64,000 bases of DNA from PALSA-612 sp963742925 (GTDB lineage Bacteria; Actinomycetota; Thermoleophilia; Gaiellales; Gaiellaceae). Below the pieces are notes generated by a model. It did no database searches, had not been told where the DNA came from, and was given only the letters and a program-made list of their open reading frames with translations. Numbering within the stretch: position 1 is the stretch's first letter; the number at the start of each line of letters is the position of its first letter. This document shows positions 1 through 9,344 of the stretch, in pieces. Made by a program: the position numbers and the translations under genes. The stretch lies in assembly GCA_963742925.1 (NCBI GenBank), contig CAVUNV010000016.1, forward strand, positions 62,001 to 126,000, read 5' to 3'.

Positions 1-520
1 AGCGCGCGTAGACGGTGTCGGTGAGCGTGTCCGAGAAGTACAGCTGTCCCGTGTGGACGACGTTGCCGCCGACGTGCACCTTCACGTGGATGTGCACGGT
101 GCGGCCCTGATACCAGCCGGGATACACGGACCGGAACACGGCGAGCCCGTTTCCGTCCGTCTTCTGGACGCCGCGCATGAACGTGCGGTTCGATGCGCCC
201 GCGCCGAAGCCCGAGTACGTGCCGCCGGCGTCGGCGTGCCAGATGTCGACCGCGGCGCCCTTGATCGGGCGGCAGGTCGTCGCGTCGACCACGGAGAGGT
301 GGAGGTCGAGCTGCGTGCCCGGTCGTCCCTCGGTGATGTTGCGGCGGAGCTTTTCGCCGGCGATGTAGTAGGGCCCCTCCGTCTGCTCGGGGGTGAGCAC
401 GCAGCTGACGGCGCTCGCGGCGGGCGCCGAGCCGCTCCGCCAGGCGCCGAGGCCGGCCGCGGCGGCGAGGAGGCCGCCCATCCGTGCGATGAGCCCGGTG
501 CGTGTGAGTCTCTCGACCAT
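1..520 (-). CDS. Intradiol ring-cleavage dioxygenase-like exported protein (3' end outside window)
   Basis: Non-heme iron(III) dioxygenase of the catechol/protocatechuate 3,4-dioxygenase superfamily, probably exported. It starts at the ATG at 518-520 and runs off the left edge, so about 170 residues are visible. The first ~35 residues are basic then Ala/Gly-rich, like a signal sequence. Family motifs follow in order: TEGPYY, a DIWHADAGGTYSG segment carrying the first Tyr ligand, and YPGWYQGRTVHIHVKV with the second Tyr and the HIH pair. All four expected iron ligands (Tyr, Tyr, His, His) are therefore present. Substrate is unknown: exported members of this family are usually uncharacterised and it is not near an aromatic-degradation operon here. 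Confidence 0.85.
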   Translation of the reverse strand, partial: MVERLTRTGLIARMGGLLAAAAGLGAWRSGSAPAASAVSCVLTPEQTEGPYYIAGEKLRRNITEGRPGTQLDLHLSVVDATTCRPIKGAAVDIWHADAGGTYSGFGAGASNRTFMRGVQKTDGNGLAVFRSVYPGWYQGRTVHIHVKVHVGGNVVHTGQLYFSDTLTDTVYAR

Positions 521-578
521 GCGACCACGGTACACACCGTGCCTTGGAAAGCCCTGAGAGTCTGGCGCGTGGCGTGCG

Positions 579-1922
579 CTAGGCGTGACGCAGCGTCTGC
601 CGCGCTGCCAGGCTCCACAGGCCCGAGTCGTTGCGCACCCGAAGGCGAACCAGGGATGCACCGCCGCGCGCCACCTGCAGCCGGAACGGGAGGCAGCCGC
701 CGCGCGTCGACGGCAGCGCCACGGCGACGACTCTGCCCGGTCCCTTGCCCGTCAGCCGCACCTCTGCGCGCAACGTGTCCCGCGTGCCGTCGCACACGCG
801 GAAGCGAACGCTGAGCGTCGCGTGCCCGGTCACCGTCATCGAGACGATGCGCGATGCGGCCGGCCGGGTCGGTGTCAGCACACGAAGCCGGTCGTTCGCC
901 GCGTCGGCGACGAGCACGCGGCCGTCCGGGAGCAGCGCCAGAGCCTTCGGCTGGTCGAGGCTCTCCTGCGTGGCCGGGCCGTCGCCCGAGAAGCCGGCGG
1001 CGCCGGTCCCGGCAACCGTCGTGATCGTGCCGTCCGGCCACACGCGGCGCACGCGGTTGTTGAACGTGTCCGTGATCAGGAACCCGCCCGACGGCAGGGC
1101 GAGAACGGCGTGCGGGTCGGCGAGCTCTGCCGCCGTCGCCGGACCGCCGTCGCCGGTGAAGCCGACGGTGCCGGTGCCGGCGACGGTGGTGATCGTGCCG
1201 GTCGCGTCGACTTTGCGGATGCGACTGCCGTGCGCCTCCGCGATCAGGAAGCCGCCGCCCGGGAGGGGCGAGACGCCGAACGGCTGGTCGAGCTGCGCGG
1301 CGACCGCCGGCCCGCCGTCGCCCGCGTCCCCGACCACGCCGGTGCCGGCGACGGTGGTGATCGTCCCGGCGGGTGTCACCTCCCGGACGCGCTCGTTGTC
1401 GGTGTCGGGGATCAGCAGCGTGCCGTCGGAGAGCGAGGCGATCCCCCGCGGCGACGCGATCGACGCTGCCGTGGCCGGACCACCGTCCCCGGCGAACGCG
1501 TGTTCACCGTTGCCGACGACGCTCGTGATCGTCCCGTCGGGCGCGACGCGACGGATGCGGTTGACGAGGGCATCGGCGATCACGAAGCTCCCGTCGGGAA
1601 GCAGCGCGACGCCGTGCGGGAGGTTCAGCTCGGCGTCGATGGCGGGCCCGCCGTCTCCCGAGGAGCCGGCGACGCCTGTTCCGGCGACGACCGTCGACGT
1701 GCCGTCCGGAGCGACCAGGCGGACGTCATGCGCGAACGGCTCCGGCACGAGCACGTCGCCGTCTGCGAGAAGAGCGAGGCCTCGCGGGTGTGCGAGCTGT
1801 GCAACCGTGACGATGCTGCCCGGCTGTGTCGAATCTGCCGCCGCGACCGCCGAGAATGCGAACGCGGCGACGAGCAGGCAGGCAGCGACCGGCGTGCTTC
1901 TCGCGGTGAGGCGTCTCCACAC
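579..1922 (-). CDS. Exported NHL-repeat beta-propeller protein
   Basis: Secreted protein of 447 residues. GTG start at 1920-1922 is chosen because an AGGAGAG ribosome site lies just upstream and a signal peptide (VAACLLVAAFAFSAVAAA) follows directly. At least six repeats of about 53 residues carry the NHL pattern: LxxPxGVALLPDG, then a VRxVxPDGTITTVAGTG block, then GDGGPAxxAxL. This predicts a beta-propeller used for binding. A C-terminal ~90-residue beta-rich domain begins near PTRPAASRIVSMTV. It is the last gene of the coupled run that begins at 8648, 14 bp after the preceding stop. Ligand unknown. Confidence 0.8.
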   Translation of the reverse strand: MWRRLTARSTPVAACLLVAAFAFSAVAAADSTQPGSIVTVAQLAHPRGLALLADGDVLVPEPFAHDVRLVAPDGTSTVVAGTGVAGSSGDGGPAIDAELNLPHGVALLPDGSFVIADALVNRIRRVAPDGTITSVVGNGEHAFAGDGGPATAASIASPRGIASLSDGTLLIPDTDNERVREVTPAGTITTVAGTGVVGDAGDGGPAVAAQLDQPFGVSPLPGGGFLIAEAHGSRIRKVDATGTITTVAGTGTVGFTGDGGPATAAELADPHAVLALPSGGFLITDTFNNRVRRVWPDGTITTVAGTGAAGFSGDGPATQESLDQPKALALLPDGRVLVADAANDRLRVLTPTRPAASRIVSMTVTGHATLSVRFRVCDGTRDTLRAEVRLTGKGPGRVVAVALPSTRGGCLPFRLQVARGGASLVRLRVRNDSGLWSLAARQTLRHA

Positions 1923-1936
1923 GGGTCGCCTCTCTC

Positions 1937-2743
1937 CTAGCCGGTGATCTTGAGCGGTGCGCAGCGCGTCTTGCTCTGGTTGCCGGTCGGATCCTGGGCG
2001 AGCACGCAGAACTGGAGCTTCGTCGTTCCCAGGTCTGCCGGGACCTTCCAGACCACCGAGCTGGTGCGCTTCGGCTTCGCCTTCGCGAGCCGCGTCGTGA
2101 TCGTGCCGAAGAGCTGATTCGCGGGCCCGTAGACGCGCACGACCTCCCGGCTCTTGCCGCTCGCGTCGTACACGGTGTACCGCAGGGTCGCCGTCTTGCC
2201 CTTCCTGCCGCTGGACGGCAACGCGGACACGGTCGGCGGGGTCCTGTCGGTGTGCGAGCCCGTGCCGATCGTCTGGCGGAGCTTCTGGACGGCGGCCGTG
2301 GCCGCCTTCGTCAACCCGTCCGGGTCGGGCGAGTCGATCGTGATCCCGGCCAGGGCAGCCTTCTCCGCGTCGGTCGGCTTCCCGTTGTCGTAGATCCCGA
2401 AGCCGGCCGGCATCACAACCAGCAACCGCTGCGTGTAGAAGGTCTTGAGCTCGGTGCCGAGGAAGCGCGCGTACAGGTCCTGCCGGTTGAACAGGCTCGG
2501 GATGGAGCCGAGATCCTGCTCGGAGGCGATCACCGCGACCTTGATCCGGAACCCGGCCTTGTTCGCCGCCGCGACCGCCGCGGTCAGCTGCTTGGCCGCG
2601 TCGGCCGAGGGCTTCACGTAGGGGAGGAACACGTCCTGGAAGTAGAGGATGTCGCTCGCCGGGTCGCCGTCGGCGCGGGCGGCCGGAGTCACCAGCCCGG
2701 CCAGGGCTGCGAGTGCGAGGGCGAGGACGGCGAGCTTTCGCAT
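1937..2743 (-). CDS. Exported two-domain protein, paralogue of its neighbours
   Basis: 268-residue exported protein. After a signal peptide ending in TPAARA come the residues DGDPASDIL and a ~150-residue alpha/beta domain that also forms most of the protein at 3657-4289 (shared ADGDPASD, DANKxGxxIxVAVI, DLGS and LLVV motifs). The C-terminal ~95 residues (TPPTVSALPSSGRKGK, then YDASGKSREV) match the C-terminal domain of the protein at 2743-3660. Its ATG (2741-2743) overlaps the upstream stop by one base. The N-terminal domain may be TPM-like, but I cannot confirm this. Function unknown; probably cell-envelope. Confidence 0.7.
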   Translation of the reverse strand: MRKLAVLALALAALAGLVTPAARADGDPASDILYFQDVFLPYVKPSADAAKQLTAAVAAANKAGFRIKVAVIASEQDLGSIPSLFNRQDLYARFLGTELKTFYTQRLLVVMPAGFGIYDNGKPTDAEKAALAGITIDSPDPDGLTKAATAAVQKLRQTIGTGSHTDRTPPTVSALPSSGRKGKTATLRYTVYDASGKSREVVRVYGPANQLFGTITTRLAKAKPKRTSSVVWKVPADLGTTKLQFCVLAQDPTGNQSKTRCAPLKITG

Positions 2744-3660
2744 CAGGCGATCCTGAACGTCGAGCAGGCGCGCGCACTGCGGTTACCGGCCGGGTCGATC
2801 GCGACCGCGCAGTAGAGGCGCAGGCCCGGTGTCTGGCCGCGGGGGACGTGCCATTTCGCCGAGTAGACGCGCCCGTACAGGACCGAGGCCATCGGCACGG
2901 CGATGCGTGCGATCGTTGCCTTGCCCTTCATGACCTGCAGGACCTCCCGGCTCATGCCGCTGTCGTCGTAGACGCGGAAGCGGAGCTCCGCCGTCGTGCC
3001 GCGCGCCCCCGAGCCCGGGATCGTACGGATGTGCGGCGGGGCACGATCGACATGGTCGAACGTGGCGGTCACCTGCAGGTCGGCGCCGAGGGTGACGGTG
3101 CACTTGTCTGTCCCCGAGCAACCGCCGCCGCTCCACCCGGCGAACCGGGAGCCGTCGTCCGGGACGGCGAGCAGTGCGACCGTCGAGCCCTGCGTGAGCG
3201 TGGCCGAGCAGGTCGGCCCGCAGTCGATGCCGCCGGCTCCTCCGACGAAGCCCGTGCCCGTGCCCGCCTTGGCGACGGTGAGCGTGAACGTCGTCGGGGG
3301 CGGCGGCGGCGTGTCGAACCCGGCCGTGAGCCGACTTCGGCCCGCTGATCATCAGCTCGCAGGTGGCGTTGCTCCCCGAGTCGACGCAGGCGTCGCCCCA
3401 GCCCGCGAACTCGGAGCCGGCGTCGGGGGTCGCGGTCAGGGTGATCAGCGAGGTCTCCTGTCTGATCAGCGCGGAACAGTTTCCAGGGCAGTCGATGGAG
3501 CCGCCGTCGCCATCGTCGCGGTCACCCGTCCAGGCCCTGTCACCGACACGGTGACCTCGTAGTGCAGCGTGCGGGCCGACGCGGTGGACGCGACCCAGCC
3601 GACCAGGGCCGAGACGGCCGCAGCCAGCAGGATCCAGCGCTTCACCGTTAGCCCCCTCAT
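2743..3660 (-). CDS. Exported protein with InlB B-type bacterial repeats (two apparent frameshifts)
   Basis: Reconstructed product of about 305 residues. A signal peptide is followed by two ~75-residue beta repeats of the bacterial-repeat/divergent InlB B type (pattern: GG.I.C...C, TLTA.PD.GS.FAGW, C, then V.A.FD) and a proline linker. It ends with a C-terminal domain shared with the next gene (YDDSGMSREV). Reading needs a one-base correction near 3514-3521 and an opposite one near 3327-3333. The outer segments are in the same frame (918 nt in total), so the two indels compensate. ATG at 3658-3660 overlaps the upstream stop as ATGA. Extracellular adhesion or binding is a guess. Confidence 0.65.
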
Positions 3661-4289
3661 TCGGTGGAGACCGACATTCTACGGCGCCTCCTGGCGCGCC
3701 GGGCGACCTCGATGCCGACCAGGAGCAGCGCGCCCACCGCGGCGGCGACGGCGATCACGATCGTGTCGGAGCTCGAGCCGGACGCGGAGACGACCTGCGG
3801 CGCTGCGAGCTTGTAGCCCGCGTTCTTGGCCAGCACGCGCACCGCCGCGTCGGCGGTGCGGAGCAGGCCGTCGGTGCCCTTGCCGATCGGCACCGTCCGG
3901 ACGAGCGCCAGCTTCGTGGGCACCGGCTTCGTGTGGTCGACGTAGCCGTAGCCCTTCGGGCTGACCACGAGGAGCCGCCCCTTGTAGGCGAAGGAGAGCT
4001 CGAGCGACAGGAACCGGCTGTACGGCTGGGGCTTCTCCCACAGCGCCGACACCGAGCCCAGGTCGTAGGGCGACGTGATCACGGCGACTCTGATCGTGTA
4101 GCCGCGCTTGTTCGCGTCGGCAACCGTGGCCTGGAGCTGCTCGAGGCTCGCCTTCGGCGTGTTCGAGTAGTACGGATAGAAGACCTGGGAGTTGATCAGG
4201 GAGTCGCTGGCCGGGTCGCCGTCCGCGCGGGCGGTCGGCACGAGGACAGTGGCCGCGAGAAGCGCGAGCACGACGACGCGGCGCTTCAC
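3657..4289 (-). CDS. Exported protein with C-terminal membrane anchor
   Basis: 210-residue protein with a signal peptide ending in VPTARA, the DGDPASDSL motif, the same ~150-residue domain as the gene at 1937-2743, and then a single C-terminal membrane helix (IVIAVAAAVGALLLVGI) followed by Arg-rich RRARRRRRM. Topology is therefore extracytoplasmic domain, helix, short cytoplasmic tail. GTG start at 4287-4289 is favoured because it overlaps the upstream TGA by four bases, as at most junctions in this run. The paralogue two genes downstream lacks the helix and has a beta domain instead. Function unknown. Confidence 0.7.
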   Translation of the reverse strand: MKRRVVVLALLAATVLVPTARADGDPASDSLINSQVFYPYYSNTPKASLEQLQATVADANKRGYTIRVAVITSPYDLGSVSALWEKPQPYSRFLSLELSFAYKGRLLVVSPKGYGYVDHTKPVPTKLALVRTVPIGKGTDGLLRTADAAVRVLAKNAGYKLAAPQVVSASGSSSDTIVIAVAAAVGALLLVGIEVARRARRRRRMSVSTE

Positions 4290-5297
4290 GGCGTCGCCTT
4301 CGTGGGCGGCGCGATCCGGAGCGGGCTGTTGAACGGCCCGTAGACCTGGTGCATGAAGTGGGCCTGCGCGACCATCCGCAGCTCCAGGGTACGCATCGTC
4401 GCCTTGTCGACCCGGATCGTGAACCAGGCGTGGATCCGCGGGTCGAAGAAGCTGATCTCCCACGCCGGCCGGCCGCGCACCGTCACCGAGCCGAGCAGGT
4501 GCGCGTTCGTCACGGCTTCCCAGAGCGGGACCGGTTGCCTGATCGGATCCTGGTCGGAGACCTGCCAGCCCTGGCCCGGAACCCTGTCCCACCGGCGGCC
4601 GGCGATCACGACCGCCTCGGGGCCGTTCCGGATCCGGTAGGTGAGCCGGTCCGGGGCCTGGAATTGCCAGGTGGTGTGGATTGTCGCGCCGGGCCCGGAG
4701 GAGAGGCTGTCGTGGACGACGAGCGTCTCGAGCGCGTGCCAGGTCGTCTCGGCGCGGCGGACGAGTGCGGTTGCCGGTGGGCCCGGCACCGAGGCGGGAA
4801 GCGGGAAGGAGACGGTCGAGGCGGGCCGGCCCGGTCCGCGGATCGCGACCTCGACCGCTCGTGGCGACCCGTGCGGATCGACGAGCGCCCGGTAGCAACC
4901 GGCTCCGCACGGCCGGGCTGTCACGGGGGTGCCTCCCGGAAGACGGAACGAGACCGAAGCGCCTTCCGCGGGCTGCTCCTGGCCGATCAGGGAGGCCTGG
5001 AGCCCGAGTCTTCCGGCCCGGCGGGACACCGCCAGGCCGACGGCGAGCTCTCGATCCGCGCGGGCCAGCACGAGCGCGCCCGCGGGAGGGCTCGGGAACG
5101 CCGGCCCGGACGGCGTCGAGCTCGAGGGCGGTGCCGCAGCTGCTGCCGGAGCCGCCGCCGGCGAGCGGGTCGCCGCCCAGCGTCGAGCGCGCCAGCAGGG
5201 CGACCACGATCCAGGCCGCGGCGCCGAGGCCGAGCGCGACCAGCGCGAGCAGGAGCCAGAGCTGCACGTTCCGCGGCTGGGTGCGAGGCTCGCTCAT
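4286..5297 (-). CDS. Membrane-anchored protein with LolA/RseB-like C-terminal domain (apparent frameshift)
   Basis: Starts at the ATG at 5295-5297, coupled to the preceding stop by ATGA. Residues ~12-35 are one membrane helix (LWLLLALVALGLGAAAWIV). The frame then has to shift near 5080-5150 to reach the second part, which begins ...SPPAGALVLARADRELAVG and ends at 4286. Total length is 3n+1, as expected for one extra base. The last ~170 residues (TTWQFQAPDRLTYRI, GWQVSDQ, AWFTIRV, LRMVAQAHFM) resemble LolA/RseB-like folds, which bind acyl chains or unfolded proteins outside the membrane. Context with CopC/CopD genes suggests an envelope role. Confidence 0.6.
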
Positions 5298-7032
5298 CCC
5301 ACCGCGTGGTCGATGATGGTGACCGTGAACGGCAGGTCGTGCGGCGGCTCGACCTGGAAGGACAGGCCCCAGTGCCCGACCATGACGAGCGCGTTCGTCG
5401 CCCGCGCGTACTTGCCGGGTGCCTGCTCGGCGAGGTTGTAGGCCAGGTTCGGCATCTCCATGTCGAGCATCGCGAAGTTCGAGACCACCGTCGCGCCGCG
5501 CACCGGCTTGCCGTTCTTCGTGATCGAGACCGAGAACGAGTCCGGCACGACGGCCTTGTTCGGGGCGATGTGGAAGACGAGCCGGTAGGGGCCGTGGTTG
5601 ACGACGACGTTCGCCGGGCCGGGCCCGACGCGAGCGCTCACCGTCCCGATCGACGCCAGCGCCTTCGGCGGCGGGGGAAGGCTCGAGAGGATTCCGGCCG
5701 CGAAGAGAGCCCCGACGATCAGCAGCACCTCGCCGCTGACGAGGACGCGCAGGAGCCGCGCCGGCCCTGTCCCGAGCGTCCCACCCTCGGCGGCCGCCTC
5801 CTGCAGGCGCGGGCGCGCCCGCAGGAGGTTGCCCGACGCGAGCGCCATCGCCGTCACGAGCAGCGCGATCTTCGCGATCAGCGCGGTGCCGTAGCTCGTC
5901 TCCCAGAGCGTGGCGAACGTGGGCAGGCGGAGGAAGCTCGCCCAGATGCCCGAGCCGATGCAGGACCAGCACGGAGGCGAGCGCGACGTGGGAGAAGCGC
6001 GGGACGCAGACGCCGAGCCCCGCGGTCCTGTGCGCCTTGCCGAGTGTCCACCAGAGGACGAGCAGGCCGATCAGCCCTCCCAGCCACAACGATCCGGCCG
6101 CGAGGTGGAGCCAGTCGAGGACGAGCGACACGCCCCTGGGGGCCGTCTGGCCGGCGTGGCCGGCGAGGCCCGGCACGAGCAGGGCGGCCGCGGCAGCGGC
6201 GAGCGCACCGCACAGGGCGAGCAGGCCGGCGATCGTGCGCTGCCGCAGCTCGGGACGATCGGTGGCGATCGCGATCGCGGCCGCGCCCCCGAACAGCGCC
6301 AGCACGAGCTCGAGGTCGAGCCAGCTGCGCCCGAACGCCGACGACCGCATCAGCGGCACGTTGCCGCCGACGTCCCACACCGACCTGAACGCGAACTGGG
6401 CCGTCGCGATGTCGACGTAGATGGGAATCGCGATCAGCGCGGCGCGCGAGGCTGATCCCGAAGGCGATCGACAGCGGCCTGAGCGACGCTCCGGGGACGC
6501 GCAGGACGACGGGCCGGGCGATCAGCGTCCGCAGGCAGAACAGGCCGATGGCGGCCATGAAGGCGAGGAAGGAGAGCCACCTGAAGACGAGCAGGCTCGG
6601 CGTCGTCGCCCCTTCGGTGAGCGACGGGATCACGAACTGCGGCGGCGGGCCCGGGTTCGGCCCGACCGCGAACGTGAACGCTCCTCGCACCGGGTGCCCG
6701 TCGGCCGAGATCGCCCGCCAGAAGACGAGGTACCAGCCTTCGGGCACCTGCTTCAGCGGCGTGATGATCGTGTCGGCGTTCGACGGTGACCGGAACGGCC
6801 GTCCGCTCGTCTCCTGATGTCCGCCCGCATCGGTGACCGAGACGACCATGAAGCGCGGCTCGACCGCCTCGCTGTAGGTCATCTCCAGCTGCTTCGGCGC
6901 CGTGTTCAGCGTCGCGCTGGCGGCCGGCACCGTGCGGATGAGGTAGGCGTGCGCCCACGCGGCGGCGGGGGCGGCCAGCGCGAAGGCTGCACCCGCGGCG
7001 AGTACGACGATCAGACGGCGACGACGGCTCAT
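5294..7032 (-). CDS. CopC-CopD-YtkA fusion, copper/envelope membrane protein (two apparent frameshifts)
   Basis: About 578 residues after correction. The N-terminus is a signal peptide plus a CopC domain beginning HAYLIRTVPAASA and ending DGHPVRGAFTFAV, with the usual N-terminal His. A CopD-type membrane region of about eight helices follows (VFRWLSFLAFMAAIGLF, then LHLAAGSLWLGGLIGLLVLW). The end is a YtkA/FixH-like soluble domain (YRLVFHIAPNKAVVPDSF; GKYARATNALVMVGHW). One extra base is inferred near 6447-6456 and another near 5950-5958; the length is 3n+2, consistent with both. ATG at 7030-7032 overlaps the ycnI stop. CopC/CopD are periplasmic/membrane copper-handling proteins; metal binding here is inferred. 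Confidence 0.75.
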
Positions 7033-7620
7033 GCGAGCTGGCGTTTGCCTCCGAACAGCGCGATCCCCGCCAGCACGAGGGCCACGGCGGCGAGCACGAT
7101 CGCGATGATCTCGACGGTCGACGTGCCGCCTCCGCCGCCGAACGAGGACACCGCCTCGATCGTCGGTGCGGGCGTGTCCGAGGTCTCGGGCCCGGACCAG
7201 TCGACGACCTTGCCGTCCGAGTAGGTCTGGCGCACGGTGAACGTGACCGTTCCGGTGTTCGGGGCGAGGGCGTTGAAACGGAACACGGAGTCGAGACCGG
7301 TCGGCGTGCTCCCGCCCGTCCATGTCACCTTCTGCACGACCGCGCTCTCGCCCGATCCCGTCGTCTGGGTCTTGCATCTTCCACGGCGCGGGCGCGGGCT
7401 CGAACGAGTCGATGGCGAAGCTCGGCGGGACGGTGAGCTCGATCTTCGTGGTGATCGCGTTCTGCTCCTCGGTCGGCACCGAGAGCGTGAACTGCTGGAG
7501 GACGTTCGCCTTTGCGACCGGCGGGCTCATGGTCGCGTGCGCCGAGGCGACGGTCGCTGCGACCAGCGCCGTCGCTCCGACCATGCCGAGTGAGATCGCC
7601 CATCTGCGGGCTCCAGTCAT
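7029..7620 (-). CDS. YcnI-like (DUF1775) exported copper-associated protein (apparent frameshift)
   Basis: A signal peptide (VGATALVAATVASA) is followed directly by HATMSPP. The N-terminal His after cleavage is the hallmark of YcnI/DUF1775 proteins, which bind Cu(II) and sit beside CopC/CopD. After ~85 residues (TKIELTVPPSFAIDSF) the frame must shift near 7355-7372 to give QKVTWTGG, the rest of the domain and a C-terminal anchor helix (VEIIAIVLAAVALVLAGIALF) with a GGKRQ tail. Length 3n+1 suggests one extra base. The ATG (7618-7620) has an AGGAG site and overlaps the upstream stop. Neighbouring copCD supports the call. Confidence 0.75.
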
Positions 7621-8648
7621 GCCTGCTCCTTTCGTGAGTTCCGTACGTATGAGGGGGCCTTTCGGCTCTGCCGCTTCCGGCGGGTGCCGGGAGCAGGCGC
7701 GAGGAAGACCAGGCCCGCTGCTCCGAGGCCTGCACCGAGAGCGAGGGCCGAAGCCGCGCGAACCGCCGCGGCGGGGAGGCCCGAGACGACGACGCCGTGC
7801 CGGAACACGGCGAGCTCCGAGAGCGACTGCAGGACGGCGAAGGCGGCGATCGCCGCGATTGCGATCAATCTCGCCCGCGGCCGGCCCAGAAGGCCGAGCG
7901 CAACGAGCATGAGTGCCACCTCGATTGCGAGCAGCAGCCAGCGATCGGCCGAGACCGCGAGCCCACCGAGCGCGAAGCCGCCCAGATCGGCGAGCGTCGC
8001 CAGGCCGGCGAGCGCGGCCAGGCCGGTCGCGGTCGCCCACAGCCACCGGTTCCGGCGCACCGCGATCGCCGCGGCGAGCAGCGGGAGAGCGGCCAGGACG
8101 AGCCATGGCCACAGCGGCGGCGGCGCGACGTGCGTCAGCTCACCCGCGATCGCGACCCGGCGGCCGTCGACGACGATCGGCACCGACCACCGGACGACCG
8201 CGCGCCCGTGGAGCGCCGGCGAGGGCGCCCAGGACCGTGAGTCCGCCCAGGCGAAGCTGTGGACGCTCGTGAGCTGCTTCCAGACGGCGGCGCCGGGCCT
8301 GGTGCTGACATGGCCGCCGGGGACGAGCCGGAGGCCCTGCGCCGTCTCCGAGCGGGTGTTCGCGGCCACGCCCTGCGGGCCGAAGCGGAGGAAGGGCTCG
8401 CCGACGTACCCGAGGACGACCGCCTCGCTCGCTGGATCGACGGCCAGCCGCAGCTTGCGTCCGGCGTCCTCGAGCGACGCGCGCACGGCGACGAGGCCGT
8501 CCACCGACGGCTCGACCCGGTTCCGGTAGTCGAGCGCGACGATCGGGACCGCGGTGTGGTGCGCCTGGGCGACGCCCGGCACCACGAGGGCCGCGAGAAC
8601 GGCTGCTATGAGCAGGCGAGCGACTCGTCCTGCACGCGAGAGCTGCAA
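7617..8648 (-). CDS. Exported/polytopic membrane protein, first gene of the copper-type run
   Basis: 343 residues: signal peptide ending GVAQA then HHTAVPIV, a ~150-residue extracytoplasmic domain, then about six membrane helices from LWPWLVLAALPLLAAAIAV to the C-terminus, which is basic (TRRKRQSRK). I do not recognise the family. The two His immediately after the predicted cleavage site echo the N-terminal metal-binding His of CopC and YcnI, so a metal-related role is possible. It heads an eight-gene coupled operon (8648 to 579), overlapping ycnI by ATGA. It is separated from the upstream membrane gene by 48 bp. Confidence 0.65.
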   Translation of the reverse strand: MQLSRAGRVARLLIAAVLAALVVPGVAQAHHTAVPIVALDYRNRVEPSVDGLVAVRASLEDAGRKLRLAVDPASEAVVLGYVGEPFLRFGPQGVAANTRSETAQGLRLVPGGHVSTRPGAAVWKQLTSVHSFAWADSRSWAPSPALHGRAVVRWSVPIVVDGRRVAIAGELTHVAPPPLWPWLVLAALPLLAAAIAVRRNRWLWATATGLAALAGLATLADLGGFALGGLAVSADRWLLLAIEVALMLVALGLLGRPRARLIAIAAIAAFAVLQSLSELAVFRHGVVVSGLPAAAVRAASALALGAGLGAAGLVFLAPAPGTRRKRQSRKAPSYVRNSRKEQA

Positions 8649-8696
8649 GCTTCCTCCGTCTGTCGATTGACGACGCGCCCGTCCGGACGCGTCCGG

Positions 8697-9311
8697 TCAG
8701 ACGACGAGAGGCGGCGCGCGGAGCCCGCGGAGCTCGGCGAGCGGATTCCGCCGCCGGACGGTGACCGGCCGTGCGGCGGGGAACGAGAGCGCTGCCGTCC
8801 GGCTGCGGGCGCGGAGGCCCGGCCCGGCGACGAGCCCGATCAGCCGAGAGCAGGAGCGCTCGACGAGCGCGACGAGCGTGGACATCGCGGCCAGCACGGC
8901 GAGCACGAGCAGCACCTGGGAGGGCGAGAACGCGGCCGGCGCGAGCCGCCCCTCGGCCAGTGTCCGCTCGAATGTCTCCTGGACGGCGAGGAACGCGACG
9001 CTCGCGAGCGTGAGCCGCACCGCCCGAACGCTCGCCGGCAGCGGTTCCGCCGTCGCGGGCAGGAGGGCCCGGATGACGGCTCGTCGCAGGCTGTCACGTC
9101 CGAGCAGGGCCGCCACCAGCAGCGCTGCGAATGCGATCAGCGCCGCGAGCGTGAGGCCCACGACGAGCGGCTCGTACCACGCGAAGTAGGCGTGGTTGCC
9201 GGTCGAAGGGCGGAGAGAGCGGTAGAGCGCGAGGTGCCCGCCGAGCGCGCACAGCGCGATCGGCACCAGGCGCCGCAGCCCGACGACGGTCCGCCACGTC
9301 GGTCGCATCAC
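8697..9311 (-). CDS. Membrane protein, unknown function
   Basis: 204 residues with four to five predicted helices (LVPIALCALGGHLALY, LVVGLTLAALIAFAALLVAALLG, TLASVAFLAVQ, VLLVLAVLAAMSTLVALVE) and a basic Pro/Arg-rich tail. No enzyme or transporter motif is visible. It starts MMRPTWRTVVG at 9311, 33 bp downstream of the preceding lipoprotein gene, so it may be cotranscribed with it and with the copper-type run that follows after 48 bp. Confidence 0.55.
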   Translation of the reverse strand: MMRPTWRTVVGLRRLVPIALCALGGHLALYRSLRPSTGNHAYFAWYEPLVVGLTLAALIAFAALLVAALLGRDSLRRAVIRALLPATAEPLPASVRAVRLTLASVAFLAVQETFERTLAEGRLAPAAFSPSQVLLVLAVLAAMSTLVALVERSCSRLIGLVAGPGLRARSRTAALSFPAARPVTVRRRNPLAELRGLRAPPLVV

Positions 9312-9344
9312 GGGAGGATAGCTCCGCGATCGCCCGGGCGGTTT

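Noticed and set aside
579..1947. Long plus-strand frames antisense to the NHL-repeat gene
   Set aside because: Arg/Ala/Pro-rich shadows; the minus strand has clear repeats and a signal peptide.
3300..3530. Programmed frameshifting to explain split genes
   Set aside because: No slippery heptamer or common context is shared, and the shifts occur in many unrelated genes.
3657..6380. A 907-codon minus-strand frame
   Set aside because: It mixes parts of the CopD, LolA-like and anchored-protein genes and is nonsense between them.
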